Below are positions 41,464-48,568 of a stretch of 64,000 nt of DNA, in pieces. Numbering within the stretch: position 1 is the first letter of the stretch; every line of letters begins with the position of its first letter. Source of the stretch: Cryobacterium sp. SO2. Its GTDB lineage: Bacteria; Actinomycetota; Actinomycetes; Actinomycetales; Microbacteriaceae. The stretch covers positions 3,224,001 to 3,288,000 of the forward strand of contig NZ_CP117849.1 in NCBI RefSeq assembly GCF_026151165.2. The letters run 5' to 3'. Below the pieces are notes generated by a model that did not search any database, was not told the DNA's origin, and saw only the letters and a list, made by a program, of their open reading frames with translations. Position numbers and translations under genes: made by a program.

Positions 41464-43302
41464 GACGGACTTCGCCAGGTTGCGCGGCTGGTCGACGTCC
41501 AGGCCCTTGGCCGTGGCCAGTTCGATGGCGAACATCTGCAGCGGAACCACGGCGAGCAGGGGCTCGAACAGGGGTGCGGCGAGCGGGATGTGGAACACGG
41601 AGTCGGCGAACGGCAGCACCGCGGCGTCGCCCTGTTCGGCGATCGCGATGATGCGGGCGCCGCGGGCGCGGATCTCCTGGATGTTGGAGACCACCTTGGG
41701 GTGCAGGTGCGCGGAGCCGCGCGGGCTCGGCACGACGACGAACACCGGCTGGCCGGGCTCGATCAGCGCGATCGGTCCGTGCTTGAGTTCACCGGCGGCG
41801 AAGCCCTCTGCATGGATGTAGGCGAGTTCCTTGAGCTTGAGCGCGCCCTCGAGCGCGATCGGGAAGCCCACGTGGCGGCCGAGGAAGAGCACCGCGCGGG
41901 TGTCGGTCATCCAGGTGGCCAGTGTGCGCACGGCATCGCCCTGCAACAGGGTGGTGGCGAGCTTCTCCGGGATGGCCTGCAGCTCGGCGACCTGCTCGGC
42001 CAGCTCCGCCGGGGTGAGCGTGTTGCGCACCCGCGCCAGGTGCAGCGCGAAGAGGTACAGCGCCGCGATCTGGGCGGTGAAGCCCTTGGTCGACGCGACA
42101 GCCACTTCGGGGCCGGCGTGCGTGTAGATCACGGCGTCGGATTCGCGCGGGATGGTGGCGCCCTGGGTGTTGCAGATCGAAATGGCCTTCGCGCCGGCCT
42201 CGCGGGCGTACTTCACGGCCATCAGGGTGTCCATGGTCTCGCCGGACTGGCTGATCGAGATGACCAGGGTGTGGTCGTCGAGCACCGGGTCGCGGTAGCG
42301 GAACTCGTGGCTGAGTTCGACGTCCACCGGCACCTTCGCCCACTTCTCGATGGCGTACTTGGCCGTCTGACCGGCGTAGGCGGCGGTGCCGCAGGCCACG
42401 ATGACGATGCGGCGGATGCCGGCGAGCACGTCGTCGCCGAAGGCCTCGAGCTCGGGCACAACGGCCTGGCCGTCGTGGATGCGGCCGCGCAGGGTGTTGG
42501 TGACGGCATCCGGCTGCTCGGAGATCTCCTTGGCCATGAAGCTGGACCAGCCGCCCTTTTCGCTGGCGGAGGCATCCCAGGCGATGTCGAACTCTTCGAC
42601 CTCGACGGGGTTGCCGAAGAAGTCGGTGACGGTGACGAGGTCGGGGGTGATCGTGACGATCTGGTCCTGGCCGATCGCGACAGCGCGACGGGTGTACTCC
42701 ACAAACGCGGCGACGTCAGAGCCGAGGAAGTTCTCGCCGTCGCCGAGGCCGATCACCAGCGGCGAGTTACGACGGGCGCCGACGACGACGCCGGGCTGGT
42801 CCTGGTGCACGGCGAGGAGCGTGAACGCGCCGTCCAGGCGTGCGACGACGGTGCGGAAGGCCTCGCCCAGGTCGCCGAGGCGCTGGTATTCGCGGCCGAG
42901 CAGTACGGCGGCCACCTCGGTGTCGGTTTCGCTGAGGAAGGTGTAGCCCTCGGCAAGGAGTTCGTCCTTGAGCGGGGAGAAGTTCTCGATGATGCCGTTG
43001 TGGATGAGGGCGAGCTTGCCGTTGTCACCCAGGTGCGGGTGCGCGTTGCCGTCGGTGGGGCCGCCGTGGGTGGCCCAACGGGTGTGGCCGATGCCGGTGC
43101 GCCCGTTGTTGATCGGGTGCGCCTCCAGCTCGGCGGCGAGCACGGCGAGCTTGCCGGCGCGCTTGGCGGTGTTAAGTACCCCGGCGTCGTCGATCACCGC
43201 GATTCCCGCGGAGTCATAGCCCCGGTACTCGAGTCGACGCAGTCCTCCCATGAGGACTTCGACGCTTTTGTTGTCTCCGACATATCCCACGATTCCGCAC
43301 AT
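41452..43302 (-). CDS. glmS: Glutamine-fructose-6-phosphate aminotransferase (isomerising)
   Basis: Makes glucosamine 6-phosphate from fructose 6-phosphate and glutamine, the first step to UDP-GlcNAc. The 616-aa product starts MCGIVGYVG, so Cys2 is the N-terminal nucleophile after Met removal. It has the Ntn amidotransferase domain (1-230) and two SIS domains (ACGTAAYAGQ, SISQSGETMDT, ASTKGFTAQ). The ATG at 43302 is 7 nt after TAAAAT; there is no leader, hence no glmS ribozyme. It is divergent from coaA. GlmM, the next enzyme, is encoded at 45-46.3 kb. Confidence 0.97.
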   Translation of the reverse strand: MCGIVGYVGDNKSVEVLMGGLRRLEYRGYDSAGIAVIDDAGVLNTAKRAGKLAVLAAELEAHPINNGRTGIGHTRWATHGGPTDGNAHPHLGDNGKLALIHNGIIENFSPLKDELLAEGYTFLSETDTEVAAVLLGREYQRLGDLGEAFRTVVARLDGAFTLLAVHQDQPGVVVGARRNSPLVIGLGDGENFLGSDVAAFVEYTRRAVAIGQDQIVTITPDLVTVTDFFGNPVEVEEFDIAWDASASEKGGWSSFMAKEISEQPDAVTNTLRGRIHDGQAVVPELEAFGDDVLAGIRRIVIVACGTAAYAGQTAKYAIEKWAKVPVDVELSHEFRYRDPVLDDHTLVISISQSGETMDTLMAVKYAREAGAKAISICNTQGATIPRESDAVIYTHAGPEVAVASTKGFTAQIAALYLFALHLARVRNTLTPAELAEQVAELQAIPEKLATTLLQGDAVRTLATWMTDTRAVLFLGRHVGFPIALEGALKLKELAYIHAEGFAAGELKHGPIALIEPGQPVFVVVPSPRGSAHLHPKVVSNIQEIRARGARIIAIAEQGDAAVLPFADSVFHIPLAAPLFEPLLAVVPLQMFAIELATAKGLDVDQPRNLAKSVTVE

Positions 43303-43335
43303 GGCCCTGATTTTAGTCGCACTATGCTTGGCAAG
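43303..43335. promoter_or_regulatory. 33-bp divergent leaderless promoter pair of glmS and coaA
   Basis: Minus strand: TAAAAT (43310-43315), 7 nt, ATG of glmS. Plus strand: TATGCT (43323-43328), 7 nt, ATG of coaA. The two hexamers are only 7 bp apart, and each promoter's upstream half would lie inside the other gene. Polymerase could therefore probably occupy only one at a time. Confidence 0.65.
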
Positions 43336-44292
43336 ATGTCCGAGCCGGTGGTGAGCCCCAGTAATAACGGTCACAGCACCCCCTTTGTGGAGCTCGACCG
43401 TGCTGTGTGGGCTGCCCTCGCACCCTCCACCCGATTGCCGCTGCGCGAAACCGAAGTCGTGCAACTTCGCGGTTTGGGCGAGCCGCTCGACATCAACGAG
43501 GTGTCCGACGTCTACCTGCCGCTCAGCCGGCTGCTGAACCTCTATGCCGCGGGCGCCAGGCAGTTGCACCGCGACACCAGCGCGTTCCTCGGCCAACGCG
43601 CGCAGCGCACCCCGTTCGTCATCGGCGTGGCCGGGTCCGTCGCCGTGGGCAAGTCCACCATCGCCCGGCTGCTGCGCGAACTGCTCGCCCGGTGGGAGGA
43701 CACCCCCCGGGTGGAGCTGGTCACCACCGACGGGTTCCTGTTCCCCAATGCTGAACTGGCCCGCCGTGGGCTGATGGAGCGCAAGGGCTTTCCGGAGTCC
43801 TACGACCGGCGCGCCCTGCTGCGCTTCGTGAGCGCGATCAAGAGCGGCGCCGCCGAGGTGCGCGCCCCGTTCTACTCGCATCTGAACTACGACATCGTGC
43901 CCGACGCCGAGGTCATCGTGCGTCAGCCCGACATCCTCATCGTCGAAGGCCTCAACGTGCTGCAGCCGCCGCTGCCCGGTCACGGCCTGGCGGTCAGCGA
44001 CCTGTTCGACTTCACCATCTACGTGGATGCCCGCACGGCCGACATCTCACGCTGGTACGAGGATCGATTCCTGCGACTGCAGCGCGGCGCGTTCACCAAC
44101 CCGAAGTCGTTCTTCCACAGGTTCGCCTCACTCAGCGAGGACGAGGCCCGGGCGCGTGCGCGCACCATCTGGGGCACCATCAACGAGCCCAACCTGCTGC
44201 AGAACATCCGTCCCACCCGGTCCCGCGCCACCCTGGTGCTGCGTAAGGACTCCGACCACACCGTCGACAAGGTCCTCCTCCGCAAGGTCTGA
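43336..44292 (+). CDS. coaA: Pantothenate kinase (type I)
   Basis: Phosphorylates pantothenate, the first committed step of CoA synthesis. The 318-aa product has the Walker A GSVAVGKS (100-107), TTDGFLFPN, GFPESYD, YSHLNYDIV and the C-terminal RATLVLRKDSDHTV of bacterial type I kinases. I choose the ATG at 43336 over the one at 43324, because TATGCT at 43323-43328 would place transcription start at 43336 and no Shine-Dalgarno serves either ATG. CoaA supplies the CoA used by AcpS, encoded 2 kb away. Confidence 0.95.
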   Translation: MSEPVVSPSNNGHSTPFVELDRAVWAALAPSTRLPLRETEVVQLRGLGEPLDINEVSDVYLPLSRLLNLYAAGARQLHRDTSAFLGQRAQRTPFVIGVAGSVAVGKSTIARLLRELLARWEDTPRVELVTTDGFLFPNAELARRGLMERKGFPESYDRRALLRFVSAIKSGAAEVRAPFYSHLNYDIVPDAEVIVRQPDILIVEGLNVLQPPLPGHGLAVSDLFDFTIYVDARTADISRWYEDRFLRLQRGAFTNPKSFFHRFASLSEDEARARARTIWGTINEPNLLQNIRPTRSRATLVLRKDSDHTVDKVLLRKV

Positions 44293-44320
44293 CCCTGGCG
44301 GGCGCGGCTACGGTGGAGCC

Positions 44321-44857
44321 ATGGACTTCGAGGTGCGCACCGACCGGCTTCTGTTGCGGCGCTGGCTCGACAGCGACCGTGAGCCGTTCGCTCGGCTCAC
44401 CGCGGATGCCGAGGTGATGCGATTCTTCCCCGCCGCGTTGGACCGCGCGCAGAGCGATGACCTGGCCGCTCGCGCCGACGCCCTGTTCGACGCGCACGGC
44501 TACGGGCTCTGGGCACTCGAACGGCTGGACACCGGCGAGTTCATCGGCTTCACCGGTCTCGCGCCGATGCCGGAGGGCATCCCGGGCTCAGGTGGCGTCG
44601 AAGTGGGCTGGCGGTTGGCCCACGCGGCCTGGGGGCGTGGCTTCGCGACCGAGGCGGCCACGGCCGCCCTGCGGTTCGGGTTCGACACCCTCGGACTGAC
44701 GGAGGTGAACTCGATCACGGCCGTCATCAACATCCGCTCACGCAGGGTGATGGAGCGGCTGGGCATGCGCCCGACCGGCGAGTTCGATCACCCGCGGGTG
44801 CCCGCACCGTCGCCGCTGCGCCGGCATGTGCGCTACCTGCTCGACGCGCCCGGCTAG
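44321..44857 (+). CDS. GNAT family N-acetyltransferase (RimJ/RimL type)
   Basis: A 178-aa acetyltransferase of the Acetyltransf_3 group. It has the N-terminal TDRLLLRRWLDSDREPFA, the acceptor-side motif GFTGLAPM, the acetyl-CoA loop HAAWGRGFATEA (near 105-116) and the C-terminal INIRSRRVMERLGM. The ATG at 44321 has GGTGGAGCC upstream. It lies 28 nt after coaA, so it may be cotranscribed. Its substrate is unknown. Palindrome A copy 2 lies just after its stop codon. Confidence 0.85.
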   Translation: MDFEVRTDRLLLRRWLDSDREPFARLTADAEVMRFFPAALDRAQSDDLAARADALFDAHGYGLWALERLDTGEFIGFTGLAPMPEGIPGSGGVEVGWRLAHAAWGRGFATEAATAALRFGFDTLGLTEVNSITAVINIRSRRVMERLGMRPTGEFDHPRVPAPSPLRRHVRYLLDAPG

Positions 44858-44872
44858 ATCCGATTCGCCTGC

Positions 44873-44942
44873 CGAACTGTTTCCCCTCCGGACTTTTGCG
44901 CCCGGTGTGCCGGACGCATTTGTCCGCACGGGGAACAGTTGC
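44873..44942. repeat. Dispersed palindrome family A, copy 2
   Basis: A 70-bp imperfect palindrome. The outer arms GAACTGTTTCCCC/GGGGAACAGTTGC and the middle TCCGGAC/GTCCGC arms surround a centre GCGCCCGGTGTGCCGGACGC. It lies between the convergent GNAT and glmM genes, 15 nt and 7 nt from their stops. Confidence 0.85.
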
Positions 44943-44949
44943 TGGCGGG

Positions 44950-46326
44950 CTAGATGGGCTGCAGGGCCAGCTGGGACTGCACGACCTCGGCCAGCGCGTG
45001 CGCCAGGCGGTCGGCGGTGGGCTGGTCGGCGGCTTCCACCATGACCCGCACCATCGGCTCGGTGCCGGAGGGACGCAGCAGCACCCGTCCGGTGTCGCCG
45101 AGTTCGGCCTCGGCGTCGCGCACGGCCTGCGCGATGACCTCGTCACCGGCGAGGGCGTGGTGGTCCACGCCGCGCACGTTCACGAGGATCTGCGGGAACA
45201 CCGTCATCACGGCGGCCAGCTCGGCCAGGGTCTTGCCGGTGCGCGCCATCTCCGCGACGAGGTGCAGCCCGGTGAGGATGCCGTCGCCGGTGGTGGCGAA
45301 CTTGGTCATGATGACGTGCCCGCTCTGCTCGCCGCCGAGCGAAAGCCCGTGCGCGTCGAGTTCTTCGAGCACGTAGCGGTCGCCGACCTTCGACTCGATC
45401 ATGCGGATGTCGTTGGCCGCCATGGCCTTCTTCAGGCCGAGGTTGCTCATCACTGTGGCGACCAGGGTGCGGTCCTTGAGCACACCGCGCTCGGCCATCG
45501 ACACGGCGAGGATGGCCATGATCTGGTCACCGTCGACGATGTTTCCGTCGCGGTCCACGGCGAGGCAGCGGTCGGCGTCGCCGTCATGGGCGATTCCCAC
45601 GTCGGCGCCGTGCTCGAGCACCGCGCGGGCCAGGTTGTCGAGGTGGGTCGAGCCCACACCGTCATTGATGTTGAGGCCGTCGGGGTCAGCGCCGATCACG
45701 GTGACGCGGGCGCCGGCATCCGTGAACACCTGCGGCGACACACCGGCCGCGGCACCGTGGGCGCAGTCCAGCACCACGTGGATGCCGTCGAGCCGGTGCG
45801 GGAGGGTGCCCAGCAGGTGCACGACGTAGCGGTCTTCGGCATCCGCGAAACGACGGATGCGACCGACGTCGCCACCGATCGGCGTGAGAAGCTGATCGCC
45901 GGCGGCAAGCACGGATTCGATGCGGTCCTCGACGTCGTCGGGAAGTTTGGTGCCGCCGAAGGCGAAGAACTTGATGCCGTTGTCGGGGGCGGGGTTGTGT
46001 GAGGCGGAGATCATCACGCCGAAGTCTGCGCCGATATCGGCGATGAGGAACGCGGCGGCGGGCGTCGGGATGACGCCGGCATCCAGCACATCGACGCCGG
46101 AACTGGCGAGGCCAGCTGCAACGGCGGAGGTGATGAATTCACCGGAAATGCGGGGGTCGCGGGCGACCACGGCGACGGGGCGTCTGCCCTGTGCACGGCG
46201 GAGTTCTGCGCGGCGACCCTGGGTGAGCACAACGGCGCTCGCCTGGGCGAGGCCCAGGGCCAGGCCAGCCGTGAGATCACGGTTAGCCAGGCCCCGGACG
46301 CCGTCCGTGCCGAATAGTCGAGCCAT
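44950..46326 (-). CDS. glmM: Phosphoglucosamine mutase
   Basis: Interconverts glucosamine 6- and 1-phosphate on the way to UDP-GlcNAc. The 458-aa product has the N-terminal LFGTDGVRGLAN, the phosphoserine loop ISASHNP with S109, the metal-binding DGDADRCLAVD, the sugar-binding GGEQSGH and the C-terminal LLRPSGTEPMVRVM phosphate site. It is separated by 24 nt from rpsI upstream, the actinobacterial rplM-rpsI-glmM arrangement, so it may be cotranscribed with the ribosomal genes. Confidence 0.97.
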   Translation of the reverse strand: MARLFGTDGVRGLANRDLTAGLALGLAQASAVVLTQGRRAELRRAQGRRPVAVVARDPRISGEFITSAVAAGLASSGVDVLDAGVIPTPAAAFLIADIGADFGVMISASHNPAPDNGIKFFAFGGTKLPDDVEDRIESVLAAGDQLLTPIGGDVGRIRRFADAEDRYVVHLLGTLPHRLDGIHVVLDCAHGAAAGVSPQVFTDAGARVTVIGADPDGLNINDGVGSTHLDNLARAVLEHGADVGIAHDGDADRCLAVDRDGNIVDGDQIMAILAVSMAERGVLKDRTLVATVMSNLGLKKAMAANDIRMIESKVGDRYVLEELDAHGLSLGGEQSGHVIMTKFATTGDGILTGLHLVAEMARTGKTLAELAAVMTVFPQILVNVRGVDHHALAGDEVIAQAVRDAEAELGDTGRVLLRPSGTEPMVRVMVEAADQPTADRLAHALAEVVQSQLALQPI

Positions 46327-46350
46327 ATGAGTGCGAACTCGACTAACGGG

Positions 46351-46836
46351 TTAGCGCTTCGAGAACTGGGGCGCCTTGCGGGCCTTCTTGAGTCCGGCCT
46401 TCTTGCGCTCCTTGACGCGAGCGTCACGGTTGAGGAAGCCGGCCTTCTTGAGGATGGCGCGGTTGTTCTCTTCGTCGATCTGGTTCAGCGAGCGGGCGAT
46501 GCCGAGGCGCAGCGCGCCGGCCTGGCCGGACGGGCCACCACCGGTGATGCGTGCGATGACGTCGTAGCTGCCGATAAGGTCGAGGACCTTGAACGGGTCG
46601 TTGATCAGCTGCTGGTGCAGCTTGTTCGGGAAGTAGTCGTCGAGCTCGCGCCCGTTGACGACGATCTTGCCGGCGCCGGGGACGATGCGCACGCGGGCGA
46701 TGGCCTGCTTGCGACGGCCCACGGCTGCGCCGGGAACGTTGAGGACGGCGCGGGGCGCCTTGGTTGCAACTTCAGCGGGAGTCTCGGTGGAGTAGCTCTC
46801 GGGAGTTGCGTCAATCTGGTCTGCGATCTTCGCCAC
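46351..46836 (-). CDS. rpsI: 30S ribosomal protein S9
   Basis: The 161-aa S9 protein of the small subunit. An N-terminal extension of about 35 residues precedes the core, which begins AVGRRKQAIARVRIVPG. The C-terminus KKARKAPQFSKR carries the basic tail that reaches P-site tRNA. The GTG at 46836 is preceded by AAAGGA. It follows rplM by 49 nt. Confidence 0.97.
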   Translation of the reverse strand: MAKIADQIDATPESYSTETPAEVATKAPRAVLNVPGAAVGRRKQAIARVRIVPGAGKIVVNGRELDDYFPNKLHQQLINDPFKVLDLIGSYDVIARITGGGPSGQAGALRLGIARSLNQIDEENNRAILKKAGFLNRDARVKERKKAGLKKARKAPQFSKR

Positions 46837-46885
46837 GATGGTGTGAATCCTTTTTTCTTAGATATCGAGAAGTCTGGGGCCGACG

Positions 46886-47332
46886 CTACTGAGCGACCTG
46901 GCTGAGGGTGTACGGCTTGGGCTGCTGCGCAGCGTGCGGGTGCTCGGGGCCTGCGTAGACCTTGAGCTTCAGCAGCTGTGCACGGCCGAGCGAGTTCTTC
47001 GGCAGCATGCCGCGAATCGCCTTTTCTACCGCACGGGTGGGGTGCTTCTCGAGCATCTCCGAGTAGTTCGTGGCCGTGAGGCCGCCCGGGTAACCGGAGT
47101 GGCGGTACGCGATCTTCAGGTCGAGCTTCTTGCCGGTCAGGGCAATCTTCTCGGCGTTGACGATGATGACGAAGTCGCCACCGTCCATGTGGGGGGAGAA
47201 GGTCGCCTTGTGCTTGCCGCGAAGAAGAATCGCGGCGTGGCTGGCGAGCCGACCCAGAACGATGTCGGTGGCATCAATAACGACCCAGTCGTGCTGGAGT
47301 TCGCTTGCCTTGGGGGTGTAAGTGCGCGTCAC
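46886..47332 (-). CDS. rplM: 50S ribosomal protein L13
   Basis: The 148-aa large-subunit protein L13. Diagnostic stretches are WVVIDATDIVLGRLAS, LRGKHKATFSPHMDGGDFVIIVNAEKI, the GYPGG turn and AVRGM-like AIRGMLPKNSLGRAQL. The start is a GTG at 47332; upstream in-frame codons are not supported by similarity. The 5' leader is about 130 nt long and contains a strong hairpin at 47388-47406. Confidence 0.97.
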   Translation of the reverse strand: MTRTYTPKASELQHDWVVIDATDIVLGRLASHAAILLRGKHKATFSPHMDGGDFVIIVNAEKIALTGKKLDLKIAYRHSGYPGGLTATNYSEMLEKHPTRAVEKAIRGMLPKNSLGRAQLLKLKVYAGPEHPHAAQQPKPYTLSQVAQ

Positions 47333-47387
47333 TGTTGTGCTGCTTTCTTGTCTTCGAACGGAGGTGTTCGTGAATCCCGCTCCGGGT

Positions 47388-47406
47388 GTGTTCTCGAAGA
47401 GAACAC
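47388..47406 (-). promoter_or_regulatory. Leader hairpin of the rplM-rpsI transcript
   Basis: GTGTTCTC-GAA-GAGAACAC is a perfect 8-bp stem with a 3-nt loop in the untranslated leader, 56 nt before the rplM GTG. There is no T tract on either strand, so it is unlikely to be a terminator. It is a candidate target for translational feedback by L13 or S9. Confidence 0.45.
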
Positions 47407-47465
47407 GATCGATGGAGGGCTCACGTTCGTGTGCCTGGCTGCAACGCCTAAGACACCAAGGAACC

Positions 47466-47494
47466 ACACTAGTTGCTGGGGTGATTGCGCACAA
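47466..47494 (-). promoter_or_regulatory. rplM promoter
   Basis: On the minus strand, -35 TTGTGC (47489-47494), a 17-bp spacer, and -10 TAGTGT (47466-47471). It lies between truA and rplM. Confidence 0.55.
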
Positions 47495-47519
47495 CTCCCG
47501 CGGCCAGTTCGGTGCGAAT

Positions 47520-48506
47520 TCACTCGTCGTCGTCGGGCAGTTCCCGGCGCGCGCGCGTCTGCGCGGCACGGATGGCCAGGCCCGCGTCCTCGGGATAGCC
47601 CACCTCCATCAGGGTGAGGCCGTGCGCCTGCATCACCTTGAACTCGCTCGTGCGGGCCCGCTCGATGCGCAGGTCCACCAGTCGGGTGCCCACCAGCTTG
47701 CCCTCCCCCACCGACACGCAGGCGCCCACCAGGGCGCGCACCATCGAGTGGCAGAACGCATCCGCCTGCAGCGTTGCCACGAGCACGCCGTCGGGGTCGC
47801 GCCGCCACTCGAAGGACTGCAGAGTGCGGATGGTCGTGGCGCCGGGCCGCGGCTTGCAATAGGTGGCGAAGTCGTGCAGCCCGATCAGGGTGGCGGCAGC
47901 CTCTTGCATCGCGGCAAGGTCGAGCTTGAAACCGTGCCAGGTGGTGCGCAGCCGCTGCAGCGGATCGCGCAACGCCCCGGTGTCGGAGATGCGGTACTCG
48001 TAGCGGCGCCAGAGGGCGGAGAAACGGGCGTCGAAGCCGGGCGGGGCGAGGGTGGCGCGGCGGATCACGATTTCGGGCTGGGTCACCAGGATTCCGCCGA
48101 GCCGGCGTTGCACCATCGTGGCGAGCTCGTTGGGGAACTTCGGTGCACCGCGACCGCGCTTGACCCGTACGAGGCTGTCCACCTGGTCGGGGTTGAGGTC
48201 GAAGTGCGCCACCTGGCCCAGCGCGTGCACGCCGGAGTCGGTGCGCCCGGCGACGACGAGGGCGGGGGTCGGCTGGTGGCGCTTGAGGATCGCGCCGAGG
48301 CCCTCCTCGATCTGGCCCTGCACGGTGCGGTAGCCGGGCTGGCTGGCCCAGCCGAAGAAGTCGGTGCCGTCGTAGGCCACATCGAGACGGATGCGGCGGG
48401 AGCCGGCTGCCGGCATCGAATCGCTCGGCTCCGCGAGGGCGCCATCCGGGTTGAGCTCTGGCGGGATCGTCGGAAGGGTGCCGTCGCCGGGCTCGGGAAA
48501 ACTCAC
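47520..48506 (-). CDS. truA: tRNA pseudouridine synthase A
   Basis: Isomerises U38-U40 in the tRNA anticodon arm. The 328-aa product has an extra N-terminal 35 residues, then RLDVAYDGTDFFGWASQPG, the catalytic Asp in VAGRTDSGVHALGQVAHFD and the C-terminal DAFCHSMVRALVGACVSVGEGK. The GTG at 48506 is 7 nt after TACACT without a Shine-Dalgarno, consistent with a leaderless transcript. It lies upstream of rplM on the same strand. Confidence 0.95.
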   Translation of the reverse strand: MSFPEPGDGTLPTIPPELNPDGALAEPSDSMPAAGSRRIRLDVAYDGTDFFGWASQPGYRTVQGQIEEGLGAILKRHQPTPALVVAGRTDSGVHALGQVAHFDLNPDQVDSLVRVKRGRGAPKFPNELATMVQRRLGGILVTQPEIVIRRATLAPPGFDARFSALWRRYEYRISDTGALRDPLQRLRTTWHGFKLDLAAMQEAAATLIGLHDFATYCKPRPGATTIRTLQSFEWRRDPDGVLVATLQADAFCHSMVRALVGACVSVGEGKLVGTRLVDLRIERARTSEFKVMQAHGLTLMEVGYPEDAGLAIRAAQTRARRELPDDDE

Positions 48507-48513
48507 AGAGGTC

Positions 48514-48519
48514 AGTGTA
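48514..48519 (-). promoter_or_regulatory. Candidate leaderless -10 of truA
   Basis: TACACT (minus strand), then 7 nt, then GTG at 48506. Confidence 0.55.
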
Positions 48520-48568
48520 GAGGCCGGGCCGGGTTATCGTTGGACGGGCCGTCTTCAGGCCCTTCGTT

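Noticed and set aside
43303..43335. A glmS ribozyme or amino-sugar riboswitch upstream of glmS
   Set aside because: Only 33 bp separate glmS from coaA and the -10 ends 7 nt from the ATG; there is no leader to hold an RNA element.
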